From contig NC_019771.1 in the NCBI RefSeq assembly GCF_000317695.1, positions 2,298,001-2,362,000 of the forward strand: 64,000 bases of DNA, in the 5' to 3' direction. Each line of letters opens with the position of its first letter. The stretch's first letter is position 1. This DNA comes from Anabaena cylindrica PCC 7122. GTDB taxonomy: Bacteria > Cyanobacteriota > Cyanobacteriia > Cyanobacteriales > Nostocaceae. A model generated the notes under the pieces. The model made no database searches, was not told the origin of the DNA, and saw nothing but the letters and a program-made list of their open reading frames with translations. Positions 26,269 to 34,191 of this stretch are shown piece by piece. A program made the position numbers and the translations under genes.

Positions 26269-26298
26269 TGTAGAGACGTTCCATGGAACGTCTCTACA
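26269..26298. repeat. 30-bp perfect palindrome between pecC and pecE
   Basis: The arm TGTAGAGACGTTCCA (26269-26283) is followed immediately by its exact reverse complement (26284-26298). The sequence is a widespread cyanobacterial repeat unit. In the pec mRNA it would fold into a 15-bp stem and could reduce transcription into, or stabilise mRNA upstream of, pecE/pecF. Confidence 0.8.
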
Positions 26299-26349
26299 TT
26301 CTTTTGTATCAGATTTATAATTGGTAATTCAATTAATCACCAACTACTT

Positions 26350-27183
26350 TTATACAGGTCTGACGCTGATAATTTTGCCGCCTTGTTTGTGAATTTGTTG
26401 ATACTTCTGGGAAAGTTGATCAAAAGGTACGTTGTACAACTGTCGGCTACGACGAACAGCTACTTTAGTACCAACTCCACCAGCGATAACTTCCATCACA
26501 TACATCCGGTTGTCTCCGCGTGTGGGAGAACTCTTTAATTGTCCAAAACCAATATCAGATATAAATCTGATAGATGTGCTGGGAGGAACAATGACATTAG
26601 GCAAATTCATTGCCAATTGTTGCCGTAAGCGGGGGCTTTTTGTTCCAGCATTGTCGCTGTTACCATCACCCCGATACAGTGTAAATAGGCGGTTGAATCC
26701 TACTTGTTTCATGCCAGGAATTGACTTGAATCCCCGGAAGTAGGGAACTGTGGAATCACCAAAGGTATTATTATACTCTTGGCTATCAATATAAGAATCT
26801 ATTTCTGCATCATAACCTTCAGCAGCATAGATATCCACATGATAAGCAATTTCTGACTGATCGTAGGGAGCGCGTCCTAACAAATGCTTATAATTCAGTT
26901 CAATGAAACGAATTTGGGAATTGCTATAAAAGAAGCGCTCTTTGTAAAATTCGGATTTTGCTAATGTCCGCACAAATTGGCGCACACTAATTTGTCCATT
27001 TCTCAGCAATGCTTCTGCACTAGCAAAAGTTCCACCAATATAAACTCGTTCGCGTCCAAATATATGTTCGTAAGCAGATTTGAGAACTTGCTGTAATTCG
27101 TCTTCGCTGTAGTTAGGACGCAGTTCGATTTTTGTGTCTAAAACCGCACTGATGCCTAACCTCTGTTCCATTGAAAGGGTCAT
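26350..27183 (-). CDS. pecC: Phycoerythrocyanin-associated rod linker PecC
   Basis: 277 residues. A phycobilisome linker domain occupies about 18-160 (YEHIFGRERVYIGG, ISVRQFVRTLAKSEFYKERF, NYKHLLGRAPYDQ, FGDSTVPYFRGF). A CpcD-like domain lies at about 220-275 (RMYVMEVIAG, VPFDQLSQKYQQIHKQGGKI). It joins phycoerythrocyanin hexamers to the distal end of rods on the thylakoid surface. It lies between pecA (80 bp upstream) and the lyase genes. Confidence 0.93.
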   Translation of the reverse strand: MTLSMEQRLGISAVLDTKIELRPNYSEDELQQVLKSAYEHIFGRERVYIGGTFASAEALLRNGQISVRQFVRTLAKSEFYKERFFYSNSQIRFIELNYKHLLGRAPYDQSEIAYHVDIYAAEGYDAEIDSYIDSQEYNNTFGDSTVPYFRGFKSIPGMKQVGFNRLFTLYRGDGNSDNAGTKSPRLRQQLAMNLPNVIVPPSTSIRFISDIGFGQLKSSPTRGDNRMYVMEVIAGGVGTKVAVRRSRQLYNVPFDQLSQKYQQIHKQGGKIISVRPV

Positions 27184-27263
27184 GGTTTTAACTCCTTATG
27201 ATCAAATAAGGGGAAAAGAAAGTATTTTTTCCCTTTCCCCTTACTCGTTTAACTTGTAAGTTT

Positions 27264-27752
27264 TTAGCTCAATGCGTTGATAGCATAGTTGAGGTAAATA
27301 TTTGCTTCTCCAGCTACGTCACCAGATAAGCCGTTGTTGTCGCGGACAAATTCTAATGCAGCTACATACCAACTGGGGGATAAGCCCAAAGCAGCATTAA
27401 ATTCTTTTACGCCTGCTACGACATACTCATCTAATGGTCCTGTGCCACCAACCACACAGCAATAGCTGATGGTGCGGAGGTAGTGGCTGATGTCACGAAC
27501 ACACTTTGATTTACCTTCTGGGGTGGAAGCGTATTGAGAACCCTTCATTTGGGTGGTGTAGGGAAATTTTTGGTAAACGTGGTTAGCAGCAGCTTCAGAC
27601 CATTTTTGACCGTTTTGGTTAAAAGCTTTGGCAGCATTCAATCCAGCTTGAGCGCGGCTCATACGACCAAAAATAGCTTGCATTTCGGTGTTGCCTAAGT
27701 ATGCGCCACGAGAGTCAGCAGCAGCAATAGCCTCGGTTAGAGGGGTCTTCAT
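27264..27752 (-). CDS. pecA: Phycoerythrocyanin alpha subunit
   Basis: 162 residues, full family length. MKTPLTEAIAAADSRGAYL identifies the phycocyanin/PEC alpha lineage. Cys83 in SKCVRDISHY is the phycoviolobilin attachment site (alpha-84 by family numbering). The CysCys pair in SYCCVV (alpha-98/99) is a phycoerythrocyanin feature linked to its photochemistry. GGGAG upstream of the ATG is a good ribosome site. The holoprotein absorbs near 570 nm; chromophore addition needs PecE/PecF encoded downstream. Confidence 0.95.
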   Translation of the reverse strand: MKTPLTEAIAAADSRGAYLGNTEMQAIFGRMSRAQAGLNAAKAFNQNGQKWSEAAANHVYQKFPYTTQMKGSQYASTPEGKSKCVRDISHYLRTISYCCVVGGTGPLDEYVVAGVKEFNAALGLSPSWYVAALEFVRDNNGLSGDVAGEANIYLNYAINALS

Positions 27753-27807
27753 AGTTAAATTTCTCCCGGAAATGTATTAAGTAATCAAATGAAAATTCAA
27801 TTCAAAA

Positions 27808-28326
27808 TTAAACAACTGCTGCCGCTGCACGATCAAAGTAACTAGCTACTTCAGACATTAAGTTGCTGCAATCACCACGGGTAATACCATCGTTATTGTT
27901 AGCAATAGCGATCGCTGCATCTTTCATTTTGCCAATGCCAGAAGCAACGGTAGCACCAGGTGTTCCCAATGCTTGATAGGTTTCTCGCAAACCGTTCAAA
28001 CAACGATCATCCATAATGCTGGAATCTCCAGTAGCTATGGAATAGGTAACATAACGTAAAATGAAGCCTAAGTCACGAATACAAGCTGCTTGGTTACGGT
28101 GGTGGAAACAAGCGCCGCCAGGACCAAATACGTTGGGTTGTTCAGCTACTAATGCCCGATAAGCATTAGCTGTAATTGCGGAAGCGTTGCTGGTCAAACG
28201 GTTAACAACATCTAAGCGTTTGTTGCCATCTGCAACGATCGCAGAGAGAGCATTAATTTGATCGTCGCTCAAATATGCCCCTTGGCGATCGCTTTGTTCA
28301 ACTACTCTAGAAAAAGCATCAAGCAT
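27808..28326 (-). CDS. pecB: Phycoerythrocyanin beta subunit
   Basis: 172 residues from ATG 28326, with AGGAGA at 28335-28340; a TTG six bases upstream is not needed. MLDAFSRVVEQ, NQAACIRDLGF (Cys82, beta-84) and RGDCSNLMSEV (Cys153, beta-155) provide both phycocyanobilin sites, and ASYFDRAAAAV closes the globin-like fold. First gene of the pec operon; it follows a promoter with two CcaR-like boxes. Confidence 0.93.
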   Translation of the reverse strand: MLDAFSRVVEQSDRQGAYLSDDQINALSAIVADGNKRLDVVNRLTSNASAITANAYRALVAEQPNVFGPGGACFHHRNQAACIRDLGFILRYVTYSIATGDSSIMDDRCLNGLRETYQALGTPGATVASGIGKMKDAAIAIANNNDGITRGDCSNLMSEVASYFDRAAAAVV

Positions 28327-28390
28327 CTTCAATTTCTCCTAAATTTTTAGGTTTTGGAAAGTAGACATTTCCTTTACCCACCTTGATTGA

Positions 28391-28447
28391 AGATTAAGGG
28401 GTCTGGTGTAAATAAATAGGTAAGGAAATTGTAAATAAATCGGAAAG
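28391..28447 (-). promoter_or_regulatory. pecB promoter with tandem CcaR-like G-box
   Basis: On the minus strand CTTTCCGATTTATTTAC begins at 28447 and CTTACCTATTTATTTAC at 28424: a 17-bp direct repeat with two mismatches and a 23-bp period. The first eleven bases of copy one fit the CcaR G-box consensus CTTTNCNATTT as I recall it; copy two has one mismatch. The -10-like TAATCT lies at 28396-28391, 17 bases after the second box core, which therefore occupies the -35 position. The pecB ATG is about 65 bases further on. Confidence 0.65.
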
Positions 28448-28658
28448 ATTAGTAGAAAAACTAAAATCGTTACAATTCGCAATTGAATGTGTAAAGAAGT
28501 ATTGCAAATTTAGAAGAAGTATTTTGTATTTCTTATCGCAAAAATTCAGCTTTTTGCCGCTTTTGTAGCTAAAATACCCCAATTTACCCGTTAATAAACC
28601 CAGACCTTTTCCTGTAAAGTTATGACTAAGATTTGCTTTCTACTCATCTACTTCTCTG

Positions 28659-29351
28659 ATGAAAATTCTTTTAGTTGAAGACGATATTCGTTTAGCGGAA
28701 ACTCTGGCAGAGGCACTAACAGACCAGCTTTATGTTGTTGACATTGCCACAGATGGAGAAGCCGCTTGGGATTGCACCAAAGCCTTAAACTATGATTTAC
28801 TGCTGTTGGATCTGATGTTACCGGAAATAGATGGTATTACTCTGTGTCATCGGTGGCGATCGCACGGTTATCAAATGCCGATTCTGATGATTACAGCCTG
28901 TGATACTATCAGCAATAAGATTAATGGCTTAGATGCTGGAGCAGATGACTACATCATTAAACCTGTTGACTTAGGTGAATTATTTGCGCGGATTCGGGCT
29001 TTATTACGTCGAGGTAACACAAACTCCACGCCTATATTGCAATGGGGAGATTTACAACTTAACCCTAGCACCTACGAAGTGAGTTATAGAAATAACTTGC
29101 TACACTTAACACCAAAAGAATACAGTCTTGTAGAATTACTATTAAGAAATGGTCGGCGAGTTCTCAGTCGCAGTGTGATTATTGAAAATCTGTGGACAAG
29201 CGAAACATCCCCCGACGAACATACCGTTAAAGTTCATCTTAGAAGTGTACGCCAAAAACTCAAAGCAGTCGGCGCACCAGAAGATTTTATTGAAACCATG
29301 CACGGTCTAGGATATCGTCTCAAATCACCAGACCTCTTGCAAAAGTGCTGA
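28659..29351 (+). CDS. ccaR: OmpR/PhoB-family response regulator, CcaR-like
   Basis: 230 residues. The receiver has acidic EDD at 7-9, phospho-acceptor Asp51 in LLLLDLMLPE and Lys101 in YIIKPVDLGELFARIRALL. The winged-helix output spans about 128-225 (STYEVSYRNN, LTPKEYSLVELLLRNGRRVL, DEHTVKVHLRSVRQKL). Long stretches, including EDDIRLAETLAEAL and LLRNGRRVLSRS, agree with my recollection of CcaR, the activator of cpcG2/cpcL in green light. It is divergent from pecB with the G-box repeat between them. A sensor gene is not adjacent; the candidate CcaS lies 8 kb away. Confidence 0.8.
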   Translation: MKILLVEDDIRLAETLAEALTDQLYVVDIATDGEAAWDCTKALNYDLLLLDLMLPEIDGITLCHRWRSHGYQMPILMITACDTISNKINGLDAGADDYIIKPVDLGELFARIRALLRRGNTNSTPILQWGDLQLNPSTYEVSYRNNLLHLTPKEYSLVELLLRNGRRVLSRSVIIENLWTSETSPDEHTVKVHLRSVRQKLKAVGAPEDFIETMHGLGYRLKSPDLLQKC

Positions 29352-29618
29352 TTAGACATCTCCACTAAAAGATTACTAATTTTATTCCTTTTTGGTCTAA
29401 AACACTTTATCTACTTTTCTTGACTGTTTAGATTCAGTCTATTTCAAAAGCAGAAAACAAGCAATTCAAAAAACTGGTTTACCTGGTGACACCTTCCCTG
29501 CAAAATATCCATTTACCCCTTCCCCCCACAAAATTACTAACTTTCTTCCTTTGTGTACTTTGCGGTTAGAAAAAAATCAAATAATTCAACACAGGGAAAG
29601 GAGTAAAAATTATACAAA

Positions 29619-30845
29619 CTACGGTTCTACCCAACGTCCATCAGCTTTAATGAGGTTGATTAACTCTTCTACACCTTGGGCTTCTGGAACTTTTTTAATT
29701 TCTTCTCTGCCGCGATATAAAGAAATGTAACCGGGAGTTTTGCCGACATAGCCATAGTCAGCATCTGCCATTTCTCCAGGGCCATTAACAATACAACCCA
29801 TTACGGCAATATCTAAGCCTGTTAGGTGTTTGGTGGCTTCTCTGACTGTGTGTAGCACTTCTTCTAGGTTAAACAAAGTCCGTCCACAGGAAGGACAAGC
29901 GACGTACTCAACCATTGTTTTCCGCAAACCTAAAGCTTGCAGAATGCTATAACAAACGGGAATCTCTTTTTCTGGTGCTTCTGTTAAGGAGACGCGAATT
30001 GTATCACCGATACCATCAGCTAATAAGGTGGCAATTCCGGCGGTAGATTTAATTCTGCCATATTCTCCATCACCTGCTTCTGTTACGCCCAGGTGTAAAG
30101 GATAATCCATCCCTAAATCATCCATGCGCTTGGCCATTAACCGATAGGCTGCTACCATCACAGGAACTCGTGAGGCTTTCATGGAAATTACCAAGTTGTG
30201 AAAGTCCAAAGATTCACAAATGCGAATAAATTCTATGGCTGATTCCACCATGCCTTCGGGGGTGTCACCGTAGGTAAATAGCATTCTTTCAGCTAGAGAA
30301 CCGTGATTTACACCAATTCGCATTGATTTACCTTGATCTCGTAAGGAAACTACGAGAGGTGCTAAGGTTTCACTGATTTTTTCGCCAATTTCGTCAAATT
30401 CCGCTTTAGTATATTCGGTGCGGCTGGTATTTGGTTTTTCAAATACATATAAACCTGGATTAATTCGCACTTTTTCAATATGTTTGGCGACTTCCAAGGC
30501 TATTTTCATACCGTTGTGATGCACATCGGCAACAATTGGTACATCACGGTAGGTTTTAATTAATTTCTGTTTAATTTCCGCCAATGCTTTCGCGTGTCCG
30601 AGGCTGGGTACTGTGACGCGGACAATTTCGCAGCCTATTTCATGGAGACGACGAATACCAGCAACGGAACCGTCAATATCTAGGGTGTCTTCATTAATCA
30701 TGGATTGCACCACGACGGGGTAGCCTCCCCCAATGGTGACATCTCCCACTTTTACAGGACGAGTTTTGCGGCGTTTGATGGTTGTATCAAAGGCTGGTTC
30801 AGTGGATGTAGTATTGATAGTTTCGAGAGTTGGCAGAGTTTGCAT
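29619..30845 (-). CDS. ispG: 4-hydroxy-3-methylbut-2-en-1-yl diphosphate synthase (ferredoxin)
   Basis: 408 residues, the usual cyanobacterial length. KRRKTRPVKVGDVTIGGGYP, QSMINEDTLD and CEIVRVTVPS form the TIM-barrel start. CPSCGRT and CIVNGPGEMADADYG supply the [4Fe-4S] cysteines and C-terminal domain. It performs the penultimate step of the MEP isoprenoid pathway using ferredoxin electrons. ispD of the same pathway lies at 40152-40829, unlinked. It converges with ccaR across a 267-bp gap in which I see nothing else. Confidence 0.95.
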   Translation of the reverse strand: MQTLPTLETINTTSTEPAFDTTIKRRKTRPVKVGDVTIGGGYPVVVQSMINEDTLDIDGSVAGIRRLHEIGCEIVRVTVPSLGHAKALAEIKQKLIKTYRDVPIVADVHHNGMKIALEVAKHIEKVRINPGLYVFEKPNTSRTEYTKAEFDEIGEKISETLAPLVVSLRDQGKSMRIGVNHGSLAERMLFTYGDTPEGMVESAIEFIRICESLDFHNLVISMKASRVPVMVAAYRLMAKRMDDLGMDYPLHLGVTEAGDGEYGRIKSTAGIATLLADGIGDTIRVSLTEAPEKEIPVCYSILQALGLRKTMVEYVACPSCGRTLFNLEEVLHTVREATKHLTGLDIAVMGCIVNGPGEMADADYGYVGKTPGYISLYRGREEIKKVPEAQGVEELINLIKADGRWVEP

Positions 30846-30982
30846 AATCTAGACAGGTAGATTTTCTGTAGCTAAAATATCAGATTGCAAGGGGTTCTGC
30901 TTCTCAGATTGCCACAGTTGGGGCTGTTTTGGGTGATGGATTGGTGAAAAAATTAGGAAACTAGCAACGTCTACGGTGAGTG

Positions 30983-31387
30983 TCAAATTCCTGCTTCACC
31001 TGATAACTGTTGCAGACATTCTGCTGTTCGGCGAGGATATCCTAATGCCAGTAACCGATTGATTGAATAGGGGTTAAGGATATAGGCTTGCACTTGATTA
31101 CCATCAATTAAGACAGCCATTGGTGTTGCTGTACTTTTGGATTTATTAAACCAAGCGGCCATACCGTAGCGACCAATTACGACGAGATTATAAGCTCCTG
31201 CCTGCCCTTGGGCATTAAATTTTTTGTTAATTTTGGAACGAACCTTCTGGTCTTGGCGAGATGGTAAAGTGGACTCTTCCAAGGTGGGACAATCGGATCT
31301 GGGGGTTTGAGCTAAAGTTGAAGGCAGGGAGTAAGTTGTCAGTATTACAGCACTAAGCAATAATGACAGGATATGGTGTATTTTCAT
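30983..31387 (-). CDS. Secreted protein of unknown function
   Basis: 134 residues. A signal peptide, MKIHHILSLLLSAVILTTYS to about STLAQ, predicts export. The mature part is basic in the middle (DQKVRSKINKKFN), then YNLVVIGRYGMAAWF and PMAVLIDGNQVQAYIL suggest a small beta-rich domain. Two cysteines (DCPTLEES and AECLQQL) could form a disulfide. I do not recognise the family. Confidence 0.6.
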   Translation of the reverse strand: MKIHHILSLLLSAVILTTYSLPSTLAQTPRSDCPTLEESTLPSRQDQKVRSKINKKFNAQGQAGAYNLVVIGRYGMAAWFNKSKSTATPMAVLIDGNQVQAYILNPYSINRLLALGYPRRTAECLQQLSGEAGI

Positions 31388-31478
31388 AAATATTATTTTA
31401 GATAATGTATTAATTTAATTAAATAACGCAATTCAGTACTGAGATATAAATTATAAAGCAAGATTGTAATTCTCAGCT

Positions 31479-31516
31479 AAACCTTTTCGGAGTGCGATCG
31501 CACTCCAAAAAGGTTT
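31479..31516. terminator. Long stem-loop with central HIP1, after the CHAT operon
   Basis: The core GGAGTGCGATCGCACTCC at 31489-31506 is an 18-bp perfect palindrome centred on HIP1. After one C/A mismatch, AAACCTTTT (31479-31487) pairs with AAAAGGTTT (31508-31516). It starts 5 bases after the CHAT gene stop and probably ends or protects its transcript. Confidence 0.65.
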
Positions 31517-31520
31517 TTAT

Positions 31521-33131
31521 TTATCCGTCTCCTGTTAAAATGAAACCCGCCCAATAATAAGGGTGTAACTTTTTTTTGGGGTCTTGGCTCTTCAGTACTT
31601 GTATTTGAGCTTTCTGGAATGCTTCTGCCTTAGTCATTCCTTGATGTAAATTTTCATGAAAAGTCACCATTAATTTGGAAGTTTTGATACTAGGTACATT
31701 CCATAAACTTGCAACGACTGTAGGACTACCTGCATAAATAAACGCCCAATTTAGCCCAATTACTTCGTCTCCATTTCCCACTTCATAGGTATTACCAATA
31801 TAAGTTTGACAAGCACTCAAAACTACTAAATCTGTATGACTTAAATCTAATTTATAGACTTCATAAACTTGTAATTTACCATCTTTATAAATTTCAGAAT
31901 ATTCTTCATCTTTAGCTAAATAAATACAACTTTCTAAAGGTTTATTTGGTTGAAATTCTCCATGAGCAGAAATGTGTAAAATTGATTTTTTAGGAGCTTC
32001 CTCCCAAAATTTACTTTCAGTAGCATTTTCTTCAACATAATAGGTACTTTCTTTATAAAATGTAGAAATTTTTTCCACCTCATCCTTTGCAGATGGTAAA
32101 TTTTTATTGTTACTTGATAAGGTATTTTTAGGATTTCCTAATGCAAAAAGTGTAGGTTTATCTCTGGGAACACGCTTACTTGGTAAAAATCGCAAAACAT
32201 TAGCACTAGGAAGATTGACTAAAGTGTATTTTTCAACTAAATATTCATCACCATTAGTCAAGGCTGCAAATGGTAAATGATGGAGAATATTATGGGGAAC
32301 AATAATTAGTTTAGTTGTTGCTAGTTGGTCTTTTATAGGTTGAATTAAGCATTTATAAAGTTCTTGTAGTTCTTGAGGATGATGAATATTTGTATTTAAA
32401 AACTCTCTAAAAGCGGTTATTTTTTTAGCAATTTCTTTTTTAGTAATACTCAACTTAAATACTCGAAATTTATAACGGGTGATTACAAAAGCTAAAGTAA
32501 AATTTTTAGTGACAAAATATTCTAGTAAAGTAGTATTGTGATCTAAATATTGTTGAATACAAATCGTGCGTAAAGTTCTAACTTGAAACAAAGAAGCTAT
32601 TTCTATATCTTTTTTTTCTAGTTCATTTAATAGTTTTTTACATTCCTGTTCTAATTGAGAAAATTTATCTTCACTCCTATTAATTTTCCGGAATTCCAAT
32701 ATTTTATTTTTTAACTCTTCTTCTTGATTGAAAACATCACTACTCACATGGTCACTAAATTGTATTTTTTCAAGATTATTAGCAAGTCTATCAATTAAAA
32801 TTCTAGCTTTTCTTCTTTCAATAAAATTAAATGCTTCTCTGTAACATTTTTTATACCAAAGTAATATGATTAATTTTTCATAATAAATAGCCCAGGTTTG
32901 ATAAAAAGTTTCTACATCTTCTATTTTTTGAAAGATAAAATTTATTGATTCGACAATATCAATAGCTTGTTTATAATAATTAATTGCTGTCGATATTTGA
33001 GATTGGGATGCTGATTTTTCTGCTAATTCTATTAGATATTTTGCTTGTTGTATATGATTATTTATTTTGTTTTTATTAGCCATAAACTTTAATTTATTTA
33101 ATTTACTAGATTTTGATTTATCAAACTCCAT
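31521..33131 (-). CDS. CHAT-domain caspase-like protease
   Basis: 536 residues. About 20-190 is helical, with TPR-like helices (QISTAINYYKQAIDIVE) and a coiled coil. The CHAT domain spans about 265-535. The catalytic His is in ILHISAHGEFQPN (about 390) and Cys in LVVLSACQTYIG (about 441), with the usual closing segments GDEVIGLNWAF, VVASLWNVPS and PYYWAGFILTGDG. CHAT proteases are clan CD caspase/separase relatives; some cleave partners in programmed death or defence. It is the last gene of a three-gene operon with TPR proteins. ATG at 33131 or 33083. Target unknown. Confidence 0.88.
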   Translation of the reverse strand: MEFDKSKSSKLNKLKFMANKNKINNHIQQAKYLIELAEKSASQSQISTAINYYKQAIDIVESINFIFQKIEDVETFYQTWAIYYEKLIILLWYKKCYREAFNFIERRKARILIDRLANNLEKIQFSDHVSSDVFNQEEELKNKILEFRKINRSEDKFSQLEQECKKLLNELEKKDIEIASLFQVRTLRTICIQQYLDHNTTLLEYFVTKNFTLAFVITRYKFRVFKLSITKKEIAKKITAFREFLNTNIHHPQELQELYKCLIQPIKDQLATTKLIIVPHNILHHLPFAALTNGDEYLVEKYTLVNLPSANVLRFLPSKRVPRDKPTLFALGNPKNTLSSNNKNLPSAKDEVEKISTFYKESTYYVEENATESKFWEEAPKKSILHISAHGEFQPNKPLESCIYLAKDEEYSEIYKDGKLQVYEVYKLDLSHTDLVVLSACQTYIGNTYEVGNGDEVIGLNWAFIYAGSPTVVASLWNVPSIKTSKLMVTFHENLHQGMTKAEAFQKAQIQVLKSQDPKKKLHPYYWAGFILTGDG

Positions 33132-33204
33132 CTTGCGTCAATTTGTTAATTTATAGAAATTTATCCGCAAGATGAAGCATTTTATTTTTTATTATCCTAT
33201 CAAT

Positions 33205-34191
33205 CTATGGCGATAATTGTTGAATTTTTTGATTCACGTAATCAATATCATCTTGTTCTGCCAATAGTGTATAGTTATTCAAAGACTGTTCTAATAAAGT
33301 TTTAGCTTCAGCTTTTTGACCAAAAATAATTTTAACCTCTGCTAGTTCTAACTGTGCTACAGCTAATTGTTTTTCGTCTGATGCTTTATCTATCGCAGTT
33401 TGTAATAGTTCTTCACCCTCGCTTGTTAAGTCAAGGTAGTAATAATAAAATTGACCTAATTTACAGTAAATATCAGAAGTTTTGTCAGTGTCGCTTAAGT
33501 TTTCTAAAATTAAAATTGCTTCGGCAATTAAGTTATCTTGTTCATAGATTTCAGATATTTTTAATGCCTGTTCTGTATTTGATAATCCTAGACTTTTAGT
33601 GTCCTCAATTTTCTGATTAATTTCTGATACTCTAGCAGCATCTATGACTTGAAAACCCATATTTGGAACAGCGATTTCCTGAGTAGATCGTCCCGTATTA
33701 GTATTAATGATTAACTTGTAAATTTGATTTGTTTCTAAAGAATTGCCTGAATAGTGAGTTTCACAAATACCCCCTTGACAAACATCACTACTATTGACAT
33801 CTTTTTTCCATATTTCATTTGCGTCTTGGTCAATTAATTGAATAGTGTAGCTGGTAGCACCAATAGCATTATTCCAGCGTATAATTGGTTGATTAGAGAT
33901 TAGGAAAGTACTACGGGGGGTAATAATCACAGGGATAGCATTATTTGGTGTTGACTGTGGAGGATTAATTGGACATATATCTGATAATCTAAATGATTGA
34001 TTAACTGTAAACAAATCTTGCCCTGATACTCCATTATTACAAACAACAGAAATACTACCAGATGCTGTTGTTTTTCTAATGCTATCTCCTCTTACAATTT
34101 GTTGAGAACTGCCTTTTGCTATTTTTATCCAAGTGTTACTATTTTTATTTTTAAACTCTACAGTGTTATTGATTACAGTAATTTTAGCCAT
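33205..34191 (-). CDS. FecR-like/TPR protein of the CHAT operon
   Basis: 328 residues, no signal peptide. The N-terminal 60 residues resemble a FecR-type beta domain (KGSSQQIVRGDSIRKTTASG). Residues 95-185 look like an Ig/fibronectin-like module (PRSTFLISNQPIIRWNNAIG, ATSYTIQLID). About 190-325 is helical with TPR-like pairs (LGQFYYYYLDLTSEGEELLQ). Its ATG overlaps the stop of the upstream gene (TAATG), implying translational coupling. Such multi-module proteins commonly accompany cyanobacterial CHAT proteases; a partner or substrate role is inferred. Confidence 0.65.
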   Translation of the reverse strand: MAKITVINNTVEFKNKNSNTWIKIAKGSSQQIVRGDSIRKTTASGSISVVCNNGVSGQDLFTVNQSFRLSDICPINPPQSTPNNAIPVIITPRSTFLISNQPIIRWNNAIGATSYTIQLIDQDANEIWKKDVNSSDVCQGGICETHYSGNSLETNQIYKLIINTNTGRSTQEIAVPNMGFQVIDAARVSEINQKIEDTKSLGLSNTEQALKISEIYEQDNLIAEAILILENLSDTDKTSDIYCKLGQFYYYYLDLTSEGEELLQTAIDKASDEKQLAVAQLELAEVKIIFGQKAEAKTLLEQSLNNYTLLAEQDDIDYVNQKIQQLSP

